Of a DNA stretch of 64,000 nt, positions 35,643 through 45,647 are shown one piece after another (position 1 is the first letter of the stretch; every line of letters starts with the position of its first letter). Under the pieces are notes generated by a model. It was not told the origin of the DNA, did no database searches, and saw only the letters and a program-made list of their open reading frames with translations. The DNA comes from Ascaphus truei (Eukaryota; Chordata; Amphibia; Anura; Ascaphidae): NCBI GenBank assembly GCA_036426205.1, contig CM071574.1, positions 11,908,099-11,972,098 of the forward strand, given 5' to 3'. Position numbers and translations under genes: made by a program.

Positions 35643-35681
<39 letters not shown>

Positions 35682-36122
35682 CATATAAAAATATTACTTG
35701 TGAGCACATTCTGTCTTAGACAGGTCTGCAACCCTGCCCTTTACCATTATCACCTATACAGCCCTTCCACTGCAGCAAGGGATTCTGGGAAATGACATGC
35801 AAATGAGCACGCAGTGCCACCTTTTGTCTCAAGACCACATTACACGGTTAAACCCTTAAACCAATGCATGCTGCTTTAAACACAGCTTTTAAACATAGCC
35901 TGGTATGATATGCAAAGCCAATAAACCCACTCACAGACAGACTGTTTTGACCTTGTGGATCTCGTCAGTGTGAGGTTGGTTGTACTGGCTTTGCAACTTG
36001 AGACATGAAGTAGATCTTCATATATGAGACATAGCTGGCACTCCGGTAGTGCTTAAAAAATGTAGGTGCCTGTCTTATTGAAATAATATGAAAAGATATT
36101 ACCGTTTCTGCAAAAGGTAAAA

Positions 36123-36807
36123 AAGACATCACTCAGTCAAAGATTGAAATAGGTGCATTCAGCATGTAGACGCCCAATCCAATGTTTTGATCCCGCAGAG
36201 GGATCTTTCTCAAGGGGGTGCAGAGAAGGAATGACAAACGGTGACTTATAAACCTTCACCAATGTGAAAATGAACACCTGTACCTAGTCCCGTGATGTGG
36301 AGGAGCCCGCGAGAATCAACTCAACCAGCTCAGGTGCGCCGGGCCATCTTGTAGAAAATCTATTAGCTTAGTTTCTTTACAAATGTATCAGTATCAGCTG
36401 TGTACAGCTCACCTTGGTAAAGCATCCTGGTAACCATTGCATTGACACGCATGCGCATTAAAACACTGCGGTCATTTTAGTGATGGAAAGATAGTTATAA
36501 ACCACGGGCTTCTCCTGAAACATAAAATGTGAGGGTAAGGGGTAGTGAAACAAAGGGGAAATGTATGCAATACATGGAAGAAAAATGTTGAAACATTAAG
36601 TCAATAAACCCACAAGGAGGGTTAAAACCATTGTAATATGAAGACTTATGTAAAGCCAAAAAGAGACCCTCAAAGGGGTATATAAACAAATGAAGTGAGT
36701 CAATGAGACAAAATTCCTGCATCAGGCACACGTCCTCGTCCTCGTCCTATTAAAGGACCATCTTATTTCAGCATCAGTTGGCATATTTAAGCCAAGTGTT
36801 AGAAATC
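36123..36807 (-). repeat. 3' UTR of the Penelope-like element
   Basis: On the minus strand this follows the GIY-YIG ORF. It is non-coding and carries a hammerhead-like motif at 36182-36216: core TTGAGAA, a perfect 6-bp stem II GATCCC/GGGATC, then AAAAC in place of GAAAC. It ends where the inverted-repeat arm begins. Confidence 0.6.
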
Positions 36808-37690
36808 TACAGAAAGCAACTCAAATTAAGGTCCTCATTAAGACCCTTTGGTGTCATTGTATTTCATTTAGAAATCATTTTTGCTTCCATCTGAAGTAGA
36901 ATCTTGTTTATGTTGCCTCCTCTGGCAGGGACATGTGTCTGTGCAATCGGCATACACCGGAAAGTGGCTAAGCTGTGTTTCTGTTGCTTGAAATGTCTTG
37001 CCACTGGTAGATGTTTTAATTCTTCTCGGTCGCTAGTCTCCAGAAGGGTCTTGCGTATCGTAGATCTATGCATAGAGATTCTTTCTTTTAACATTCTTGA
37101 AGTTTTGCCCATGTAGTGTAGTCCACAGGGGCATCTGATGATATAATCTACGAATCGAGAATCACAGTTCGGGAAACCAGTGATTTTAATAGGAGTTCCC
37201 TTGTGCGGATGTGCAAATGTTTTCCCTAATAACAAGCACTGGCAATTGACACAACTGTGGCATTTGTGTGCACCCGGAGCTTTAGTTAGCCAAGTTGAGG
37301 TTGTGGCATATTTATCCACTGGGTCAGATTGGGTAAGTAAATCTCCCAAGCTCTGTCCCCTCTTATAACAAAAACATAGTGGTGATGAAAAATACTTCAC
37401 AATTTTTTTTTATCATTGGCTAGGATATGCCAGTTATTGCGGACACTATTTTGTACCAGCTTGGAAGATGTGCTGTATGTGGAAACTACATTGAAGTGAC
37501 CCAAATTATCTTGTCTGATAGCTGGTCTGAGAAGTTCTACCCTTGTGGAGATTTTTGCCTTGGTGAGGGAAAGCTCTTTCTTTGATGTCATAACCTCTCT
37601 CTCTGAATCGGTCCGTCATCTCATCAAGTGCAATCTCCACATCCGCAGGATTCCTCCTACATCACTTCCACTTCACTTCCAGCTGGTGCA
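36808..37690 (-). pseudogene. Penelope-like element, GIY-YIG endonuclease end
   Basis: The minus strand encodes the C-terminal third of a Penelope-like retroelement protein. The linker reads FNVVSTYSTSSKLVQNSV then RNNWHIL (37591-37397). A frameshift in an A-run leads to CYKRGQSLGDLLTQSDPVD, a cysteine cluster CHSCVNCQC, and the GIY-YIG core VDYIIRCPCGLHYMGKTSR with LKERISMHR and PVARHF downstream (37400-36864). A TGA at 36866-36864 interrupts the frame, but the usual ending TPKGLNEDLNLS continues to 36808. Upstream, RFRERGYDIKERA sits in another frame, marking a second frameshift. The GIY-YIG domain cuts target DNA for insertion. The reverse transcriptase is missing, so this is a 5'-truncated, dead copy. 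Confidence 0.9.
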
Positions 37691-38400
37691 TGGTTATGCA
37701 GAAATAGTGGACTTATGGAAAGCTTAGGGTAGTGAAGGCATAATAACTCCGTCTGGGACACAACTGCAACCAAATCTCCGCTGGCGTTTAGCCACTACTC
37801 ACCTCGCCGCAGGGACCTCTCCTCCGCCAAGGCTCTGTGTCTGCCCTGTTGGCCCCCCAGCTGGGCAAGGATCATGCTGTCTGAATGCAGAATTAATCCT
37901 GGCTCCAGCAGATCACACAAGGTGAGCTTGTTTTTCCCCAGGAGGCTGGAGAGACTCCTCCCGGCTAGGAAGCCCTAGCTGTTGCTCTGGTCCCCCAGTC
38001 CTGCGAGGAGCTTTGCTGCTGGGACCAGCTGGGACCCCAACCCAGGATAAAGATTGCTGCAAGCTGGACACAGCCTGCTTCCCCGGAGCTGGTGTTCCTG
38101 TTTGCTATGGGAGCTGCATTACAGATAAGACTTTATTATGATACTTATTTGTTATACTTTGTAGAGCACATGTTTGGGCATAACCAGATTAGCTGGCTGC
38201 CCTGTTAGTAAGGGCTCAAGAAGTGAGTTAGTTTCCCTAACGGGAATAGGCTTTATTTTCTAGAAATTAGTTTCTTAAAGGGACAGTGTACCCGTACTTT
38301 ATTTTGGTTGTGGCTAATAAACCACTACAGTTTAAAGTTTCCCATAATGTCTAGCGTCTTACTGATCCCGCCGCGAGGCCGTCCTGCCACAATATATTTA
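37691..38400. other. Possible LTR-like sequence
   Basis: It contains GGCTAATAAACCACTAC (AATAAA at about 38316) and ends GCCGTCCTGCCACA just before a TA tract, which could be an LTR terminus in either orientation. No opposite end or target duplication was found. The rest is unassigned. Confidence 0.3.
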
Positions 38401-39657
38401 TATATATATATATATATATTACACCAACAACCCCTATACCCCCCTAACATACACCTATATGCACATCAATGATACTATAGGCCGGCGGGGGCCCTTGGGT
38501 GTTACCCACGGGCCTGCAGTACCAATTATGTGCCCCCCCAAATTAATGTCAAAACACATACATACTTATAAAGAAATAACCCCCCCCCCTAACACATACA
38601 GTATAGTAATGGGCACACTTACTATTATCCACAAATGGATAATGGTGCATTTGCCCATTTAAAATACATAAAGAACAAAAAATACATTCAATACATATTG
38701 CACTCAGCCTTGTCCGGCTGCCTCGATGAAGGCCATCCTCATCTTCATCACCGTCCATGCCCCCTCCGCTGCTGCAAAATACAAACAAGAATAAAAACAG
38801 CCAATGTAATGTCCCCTATCCCCTTAATCACCATAGCTGTTAGTAACCGCTACAGTCATTAAGGGATTAACCCACCCTCACCCACCACTCAGGAGGCCTA
38901 CATACCCTCCCCCACTACCCCCCCACCCCATGAGGCCTAACCACACTCACTCACCCAATACCCAGCCGGGAGGCCTACCAACATCCCTTGGGGCCAATAC
39001 CCCCTTCCCCCACCCCCAGTACCCACAATAAAAACAATACACAGCCCCACAATAAACAACATTATATTTATTAAATACATAACCCACCCCCTGTGCCCAC
39101 CCATAAATACATGATTTATTATTTTACATACAGGTTTATTAACCCAAGGCCCACGGTAGTCCCCAGTGGGCCTGATGGGTCACCTCACAGACCTACAGTA
39201 GCCCAGCACCATGTTTCAAACAGGGTCTGGAGGCCTATGGATGGTCCCCGCAGGCGCCGTGGTCCACCAGACCTGAGGAAACAACCCTGTATGGAAAAAA
39301 AATAAACATGTCCTATACATTAAATACATCAATCCCCCCCCAACACATACAGTACAATAACGTGCAAAATAACTATTATCCAGATAGGGATAATAGATTA
39401 TTTGCCCATTATTAAACACATTAAGTAGCATAATAAAATAAATAAAGTTCTACTGACCTCATCAATAAGAAGCCCCCTGTCAGCAAAATCCGTGTCCTCC
39501 GTTGCCAACAAAATACATAGACAATACATTACAACTACATTCTGATATCAATTAACCCCTTAATCACCTTATCGGATAATAACCGCAAAGGTAATTAAGG
39601 GGTTAAGCCACCATGGCCCGATACCCACCCTTCACCCATTCATTTGTACAGTGGCTT

Positions 39658-39737
<80 letters not shown>

Positions 39738-40537
39738 GATGAACCAATATACAAAGAAATGTTTAAGGGTTAACAAAAACATGCACAAATAAAAATACCA
39801 CTTCTCCATATCAGCCACAGTCTAACAAAATCCTATTTCCTAATAAAATCATTCTCATCTGCCAATCAAAAGCATCAAATGCCAATCAAAACATTGAATT
39901 TACATTGTATGCATGATGCATAAAATCTGTGCACCATGTACACTCTGCCAATCAATGTTAACAATAAAATATTCAAGAGAAATCCAAACAAATATACTAT
40001 TTAAACCAAGCAAGGCAACCAAATAAATTACCATTAATGAATCAAATCCCAAAATAATTAAAATACCATCCAAATCAATTACACAATTAACTAGTTTAAT
40101 CGTTAAACAAAACCATTCTTCAAAAAGTTACCATCTGACAAAATATAAGTACCAAAAATAATCCACTATAAAAAAGCAAGCCTCACCCTGACCTAAAGTA
40201 CTACATACAACACCAAAAATTACATCTATCGCAATAAAAATTACATTACACACACACATGAAAGCATAGCAGCATAGCTAAATACATTTTAAATACTGCA
40301 AAACAAGCTTTTCCAACAAAATCATTTCTTATCCTGTATGTATATATCGATCTAGACATACATGCATACATACATACATACATACATACATACATACATA
40401 CATACATACATACATACATACATACATACATACATACATACAGTGGCAAGAAATGATCTTAAAAAAAAAAACTATCATGTAAAAAAACAAAAAACCATGT
40501 ACAAGTTAAAAAAAAAAAAATTCTTTTGTTGACTTAC
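38401..40537 (-). repeat. Repeat block L, inverse of the 47-kb block
   Basis: Read on the minus strand it matches 47040-48430 in order. Shared words include TTATCTGGATAATAGTTATT-type sequence, TACAGGGTT...CCTCCAGACCCTG, ATGTATTTAATAAAT and TGGTTAGGCCTCA. Two hairpins of the family described in findings lie at 38819-38871 and 39551-39606. 39662-39735 is a TA then GA microsatellite. Its ORFs are low complexity. Confidence 0.75.
40346..40442 (+). repeat. (TACA)n microsatellite
   Basis: About 20 CATA/TACA units. The Met-Tyr-Val-Cys ORF on the minus strand is an artefact. Confidence 0.95.
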
Positions 40538-40814
40538 CATTACTTGACCCACTCACCGACTCCCGTTGAACCGCTTACTCTCGAACCAATCCATGCACAG
40601 GAACCCATAAAATAAAAAAACATAAAATAATAAACGAAGCTTGTCTTTTATTTATAATCCATTCCGTCACCGTCTTCATCTGTGTTCTTCCGTCTTCCGG
40701 CTTCTTCTGGGGTCTTCTAGGGTCTTCTGGGGGTCTTTTTACCATCTGCTGCCACGCCCTCTTCTCTTCTTTCTTCCGTCCTCCTCGGCGTCTGCCTTCA
40801 AAATGAGACGACAT
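40538..40814 (-). other. Candidate first exon of a repeat-borne transcript
   Basis: A minus-strand ORF (40814-40575, 79 codons) is rich in Arg, Lys, Glu and Pro and has a repeated RPPEDPRRP/QKKPEDG pattern. It ends before a good splice donor, AATG/GTAAGTC, with its exon side at 40538. I do not recognise the product. The ATG sits only a few bases past the TATA box, so it may not be the translated start. Confidence 0.3.
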
Positions 40815-40818
40815 AGGC

Positions 40819-41135
40819 TTTTATAGGCCTATGATGTCACATTGTCGTCATATGGTTCCCACGGCCCTGATTGGGCCATGAAAACCATGTGATTTTGGGG
40901 GGAAAAAATTATTTTGATGACATAATTTAAAGGCAATGACGCCAGCCAATCAGAATGGCTGTGCTTCAATTGCCTTTAAGATGACGTCATGAAAAGAATG
41001 ATGGCCGGCCTCACATGGTACGGTAGCCAATCAGAACGTGGAAACTACATCCCAACTCTGATTGGCTCTAGTAGACCATGTGACAGAGGCTTTGGGGAGA
41101 ACGGATGTGACGTCATTTAAAGCCTGTCACATGGT
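40819..41135 (-). promoter_or_regulatory. TATA/CCAAT/CRE promoter module in repeat
   Basis: On the minus strand there is TATAAAAG (40826-40819), preceded upstream by TGACGTCA-type sites (about 40983 and 41109) and several ATTGG/CCAAT boxes (about 40947, 41022 and 41059). The spacing resembles a compact RNA polymerase II promoter. It faces the candidate exon at 40538-40814. Confidence 0.45.
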
Positions 41136-41156
41136 AATAGAGCCAAGCTATTATTA

Positions 41157-41275
41157 AAGGCAGGCTTGTGGAGAAAATAAAAATAAAAATTGACGAGAAA
41201 AAAAATATATATATTTTTTTTGGTCACTCACTCTTGAACTTCGCAAGCAAGCAGTGGTGAAGTTATAGATGCATG
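41157..41275 (+). repeat. Direct repeat, copy 1
   Basis: Shares with 41678-41800 about 115 bp including GGCTTGTGGAGAAAATAAAA, GGTCACTCACTCTTGAACTT and GCAGTAATCATCAGCTAT. The copies lie about 520 bp apart. Confidence 0.9.
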
Positions 41276-41677
41276 TGCAGTAATCATCAGCTATGTACTG
41301 TAGCTCCCATCCCAAAGAGGATTACACGCAGGTGCAGAGAGGTGATGCTCGGCTAGGGACGGACGATTAAAAACACAATGACAAGCTTTAGAAACGGAAT
41401 GGCTCAGGAGAGGTGTGGATAAGAGGTTCAAATCCTTGAGCGAGCCTTGTGTGTGCGTGTGGGAGGGGGGTACAGGGTACAGCTGTATGAAGGATTAGCT
41501 GTACTGTAGTTGAAAGACATTACATATTTTCAACAGACAGGTCATCATAATAATTTGATCCCCACACCCCCAAATACAGAAAAAGCACACAAATCAACCA
41601 TGTGCAGTCAAACGCACAGTGTTGCAGTCCAAAGCTACAGCACAGATTGAATATCGTAATATCAAGATGGTTTAGAC

Positions 41678-41800
41678 AGGCTTGTGGAGAAAATAAAAAA
41701 TGACGAGAAAAAAAAATATATATATATTTTTTTGGTCACTCACTCTTGAACTTCGCAAGCAAGCAGTGGCGAAGTTATTGACGCATGCGCAGTAATCATC
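41678..41800 (+). repeat. Direct repeat, copy 2
   Basis: Second copy of the 41157-41275 repeat, with a few substitutions, for example GGCGAAGTTATTGACGC against GGTGAAGTTATAGATGC. Confidence 0.9.
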
Positions 41801-42079
41801 AGCTATCAAGCAGGAATGTGATTGAAACCAGAAAGACACACATTCAAAGGAATGGTGTGGGAGAGGTATACCGTACTGTAGATAAGATAAGAATTTGAAA
41901 TACTGCAGTGCAGTAAATTAGCCTGTGTGTGTGCGGGGGCGAGCGAGGGGAGAGCGCTGTATATGCCGAAATGTGATACTGTTACAGTACACGCCTATGC
42001 ATTTCAACAATGTTGAAATGAGACATACAGTACTGCACATGCATGTATAAATATGCAAATTTACAATTACTGCGCGCGC

Positions 42080-42320
42080 ACGCAGACTGTGTACTGACGT
42101 ACTGTAGGTTGAACTGCTAAAGTATTAGACTTTGAAGACAACAGCTCACGAACGCCTCCCTGAGTTTTTAGACAGTATTGCAGTATTGCAGACAGTGCTA
42201 ATAAAATGCTAATATTACGAGCGCTAAAATACCGCAACATATTCCGGAAAAAAAAAACATACTGCATCTGCCCGTGGTTATCGGAGTTGCACCACTAAGG
42301 CCGCACTAGGATAAAGGCGG
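42080..42320 (+). repeat. Repeat end related to 50680-50880
   Basis: ACAGCTCACGAACGCC..., CAGTATTGCAGTATTG and the TTCCGG region align in the same order with GCTCGCAAGCGCC..., CATTGCAGTATTG and TTCCGGCCGG at 50.7 kb. Both sit at the right edge of a repeat block and abut a TA tract. Confidence 0.6.
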
Positions 42321-42334
42321 CCGCAGCTGTATAC

Positions 42335-42372
<38 letters not shown>

Positions 42373-42803
42373 CACAGCTCAACCCCGTTATAGCACGATC
42401 CGCTATAACGCGGATCCGCATATAACGCAGTTTGAGCGTGGACCCCGAAAAAAACATTTTCTTTAATTTTTTTGCACACTGCCCAGCACACTACACACTC
42501 ACAGCACTAGCACACACTGCACACACACACCACACACACACACACAGCCCCCCCTACCTTTTTTTGTCAGCCCACCTTTGGGTGCATCGTTGGGGCTGCA
42601 GGGAGGGAGGAGGAATGGTGCAAGGCTGGGGGAGGCTGGAGGTGGGCTGCTGCTGCAATGTTGGGCTCAGGGAGAGCCCCCCTCTCCCTGCCTGTATGTC
42701 TGTTGCTGTGGGGGAGGATTGAAGGGAGCTGATCCCTGGCCGAGGAACTCAGAAATAGCTGACATCCCAGCAAATACTGCGTGAGCTCTCCTCCCCCTCA
42801 CAG

Positions 42804-42837
42804 CTTCTCTGCACAGATCAACTGTTGCAGATGCTGG
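42804..42837 (+). other. Mini-exon-like cassette 1
   Basis: 34 bp (CTTCTCTGCACAGATCAACT, then GTTGCAGATGCTGG) bounded by a pyrimidine tract plus CAG and by GTAAGT. The cassette and both splice-like borders recur in three more modules. Confidence 0.6.
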
Positions 42838-43057
42838 GTAAGTGCTGCTGTGGGGTGTGGGGTGTGGGGGGTGCTGCTGTTTTGCTGCTCTGGTTTGGGG
42901 GGGGTGTTGCTGTGGTTTGGTGCAATGCTGGGCTCAGGAAGCCCCCCCCCTCTCCCTGCCTGTAACTTTGCTGCTGTGGGGGAGAATTGAAGGGAGATGA
43001 TCCCTGGCCGGGAACTCAGAAACAGCTGACATCCGTGAGCTCTCCTCCCCAAAGCAG

Positions 43058-43091
43058 CTTCTCTGCACAGATCAACTGTTGCAGATGCTGG
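43058..43091 (+). other. Mini-exon-like cassette 2
   Basis: Same 34 bp as cassette 1. The acceptor side reads CCCCAAAGCAG, a weaker pyrimidine tract. The donor is GTAAGT. Confidence 0.55.
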
Positions 43092-43109
43092 GTAAGTACT
43101 GCTGTGGGG

Positions 43110-43740
43110 TCCTCTCATCTCCGGGGGGGGGTGGGGGAGGTAAGGCGGGGGGGGACGCCCGGAGGAGGGGGTGGTGGGGGGGGTCCTCGGCGCGGAGTGA
43201 AGGCGGGGGGGGGCTGTGGGGGGGGGGGGGGAATGAGAGGGGGGGAACGTGGGGGTGGGTGGGAGGGAAGGAGGGGGGAGGGGGGGCCTGGGGAAGGCGA
43301 GGGGAGGGCTGGGAAGGGCGTGGGCGGGGGGGGGGGGGCAGTGACGGAATCCTGGTTGGGGTGGTGGGGCGCGGGGGGGGTGACTCCTGGGGAAGACTGT
43401 GCGCGGGGTCGGTGGTGGGGGAGGAGATGCCGGGGGGTGAGGGCCCGGTGGGTGCGGAAGGAGGGGGGGGGGGGAGTGTGGTGTAAGAATGGGGGGCGGG
43501 GGAGGGGGGGGGTTTGGAGAACTGCTGGTGGGTGGGGGGGGGTGGGGTGAGGTCCATGCGTGTGGGGCTTGGGTGGGGGTAGGGACCTGCTGTGGGGTAG
43601 GTTACTGATTGTGGCGGTGTGGGTCTCACACGGGTGGGGGGAGTGGTACTGATTGGGGGGTGGGGGGGTGGGGTGGGGTGGGGTGCGTACCTGCTGTGGG
43701 TGTGGGGGTGGATGGTGGTACTGTGTGGGGGGGGCTACGG
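43110..43740 (+). repeat. Very G-rich spacer
   Basis: About 630 bp dominated by runs of 4 to 12 G. Plus-strand G-quadruplexes are likely. Collapsed or miscounted homopolymers are also likely. Confidence 0.85.
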
Positions 43741-43919
43741 GGTAGGGGTACTGCTGTTTTGGGCCTACCGCTGCGACACTGGGCTCAGGGAGCCCCCCTC
43801 TCCCTGCCTGTATCTCTGTTGCTGTGGGGGAGGATTGAAGGGAGCTGATCCCTGTTTGAGGAACTCTGAAACAGCTGACATCCCAGCAAAGGCTGCGTGA
43901 GCTCTCCTCCCCCTCGCAG

Positions 43920-43953
43920 CTTCTCTGCACAGATCAACTGTTGCAGATGCTGG
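43920..43953 (+). other. Mini-exon-like cassette 3
   Basis: Identical 34-bp cassette with CCCCCTCGCAG acceptor and GTAAGT donor. Confidence 0.6.
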
Positions 43954-44251
43954 GTAAGTGCTGCTGTGGGGTGGGGTGAGGGGTGTTGCTGTGGGGTGGG
44001 GTGGGGGATGCTGCTGTGGGGTGGAGGGTGCTGCTGTGGGGTGGAGGGTGCTGCTGTGGGGTGGGGTGTGCAGCTGTTTTGCTGCTGTGGTTTGGGGGGT
44101 GCTGCTGTGGTTTGATGCGACGCTGGGCTCAGGGAGCCCCCCCCCTCCCTGCCTGTAACTCTGCTGCTGTGGGGGAGAATTGAAGGAAGCTGATCCCTGG
44201 CTGGGAACTCAGAAACAGCTGACATCCTGTGAGCTCTCCTCCCCCTTGCAG

Positions 44252-44285
44252 CTTCTCTGCACAGATCAACTGCTGCAGATGCTGG
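44252..44285 (+). other. Mini-exon-like cassette 4
   Basis: One substitution (CAACTGCTGC for CAACTGTTGC) with CCCCCTTGCAG acceptor. The donor side is duplicated: GTAAGGGTAAGT. Confidence 0.6.
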
Positions 44286-44520
44286 GTAAGGGTAAGTGCT
44301 GCTGGGAGTGGGAGTGGGAGGGGGGGGAATCCGTGGGCCTGCCATTGCGACGCTGAGCTCTGGGAGAGTTATCTCAGCTCTCCCCCTTCGGCAGCGCGGA
44401 GTCCCAGATCATGGCGGCCATTTTTTTTACAAATTAGTGCGTCCCCAGTAATACCGCGGTATGATCGGCTGGCCCCCGAGGACCGTGTTATAACGGGGTT
44501 CAGCTGTATATATATATATA

Positions 44521-45647
44521 TGTAGCCGGGGTCCCCCTTCTCGCCCTTGTTGTTGGGGGAGGGTGCGCTGCAGTAGAGAGTACTCCGATACGGAGGCTCC
44601 GCGTCATGCAAGACGCCATGTTTGGTTGGCACCCGTATTGACCTAACCTAGATAGAGGTTGCACATGCACAGGAGTGCGTGCCAAAAGCCCGCGAAGGAG
44701 GAGAGTGCTAATTGGAGGGATGGTAGTGAGACACCGGCCCCAGCAGCCCCCGCGGGGCCCCGTGATAGAGCTGAGCCAATGGGCTGGGAGATGGGAAGGA
44801 AAAGGAGGGGGTTGCGCGCATGTTGTCTCAGAGCTGACTGGAGAGGAGAGGAAACGGAGCTTCGGTATAGGGGAGGCCAACCGCCCTGGTGTAGGCCGTA
44901 TGCCCCAGGCCCAGTTAGGCCCTGAGTCCCAGTAGAGACAAGAGGAGCTAGGGACTTGCCATAGATAGGTTCCTGATTCCCGTAGTACCGCACGAGTGAT
45001 AACAGGACTGTTCCTTTTGGCGGGAGGTCTGGGCTCAGACCCCGTTAGCAAGCCGCCACGTGTCCGGGTGGGATCGCCCCGGACCTTCACGTGGGTGGAA
45101 AGACGACTTCTACCCTCGAGGATCCTTTGCGAAGATCGTAGCAGTACCGGGTACCGGAGTACCCAGCAGGTAATTCTACAAGTGCACCAAGGGTACCCTC
45201 ATTTCATTCAGGACACAGTAGCTGCATAGTCACACTCACACTTATAGAGATCGGACTCACTTGAGGGTGGGAGGACTTATCGCAAGGGGATTGGACACGG
45301 GGTGGGATCACCCGGTGGAGGGACACGGGAGGGTTGGCGTTCGCCGTGACACTGCTTAGAGTGTCTCCTCTAGGGAGGACCGCGTGTATATGTATAAGTG
45401 TACAATATTGCATGCAAGTAAAGTTGATTGGTTAAGGTATCCTGCTGTGTGGTTGTGTTTGAAGTATATTCGTTCTGCGAAGACCCACTTCCCCTCTGGC
45501 GGAAGCTGTCACAGGTGGAGGCGCTGCACCCAGTATACTTATTGTGCGAGTACCCCAGGCTCTCCGTGGCAGAGACTTAGGCCCTGTGAGCCTACAGGTG
45601 ACACAGCATACGGTAGTGTCCTGCGTTCTATAGGAATCAGGGCTACA
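44521..45647 (+). mobile_element. Solo LTR
   Basis: It starts TGTAGCCGGGGTCCC and ends ATCAGGGCTACA, so it has the TG...CA form with inverted ends TGTAGCC/GGCTACA. Both sides are TA repeats, which hides the target duplication. No primer-binding site, gag or pol follows. Its 3' third is clearly related to 51655-52330 read on the opposite strand (shared CCCCTCTGGYGGRAGC, GGTGGARGCGCTGCA, GGTGCACTTGT). Strand is only relative. The retrovirus-like or gypsy class cannot be told from the LTR alone. Confidence 0.8.

Larger units (their letters stand above)
32959..36122 (-). repeat. Right arm of large inverted repeat
   Basis: Inverse partner of 25003-28184. It holds three diverged direct repeats of one module: about 33870-34160, 34975-35240 and 35240-35645. 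They share CACATCATGAATATATATTT, CCTCTGTATGAGGGGAAAG and AGGAGGAGTGAGTTCTGGGG. The third copy has an extra segment starting GTGGCAAATGTATACAAC, which links it to the repeat at 9.1 kb. A TA tract lies at 35641-35690. Confidence 0.9.
42375..44506. mobile_element. TIR DNA element with four internal modules
   Basis: The ends are CAGCTCAACCCCGTTATAGC and the inverse of CAGCTGAACCCCGTTATAAC, giving terminal inverted repeats of about 20 bp, with TA-rich flanks on both sides. The 2.1-kb interior has no transposase. It consists of four repeats of a module of about 180 bp (42663-42857, 42930-43110, 43781-43971, 44125-44306) plus very G-rich spacers. The superfamily is not certain; duplication of TA cannot be tested because the target is a TA repeat. 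The long Gly- or Pro-rich ORFs are G-tract artefacts. Confidence 0.8.

Noticed and set aside
25003..36122. Inverted repeat as an assembly artefact
   Set aside because: The arms differ by many substitutions and indels; an artefactual palindrome would be nearly identical.
43072..43930. Long Pro-rich and Gly-rich ORFs, up to 271 codons
   Set aside because: They are open only because G/C homopolymers contain no stop codons. No domain, and several frames are open at once.
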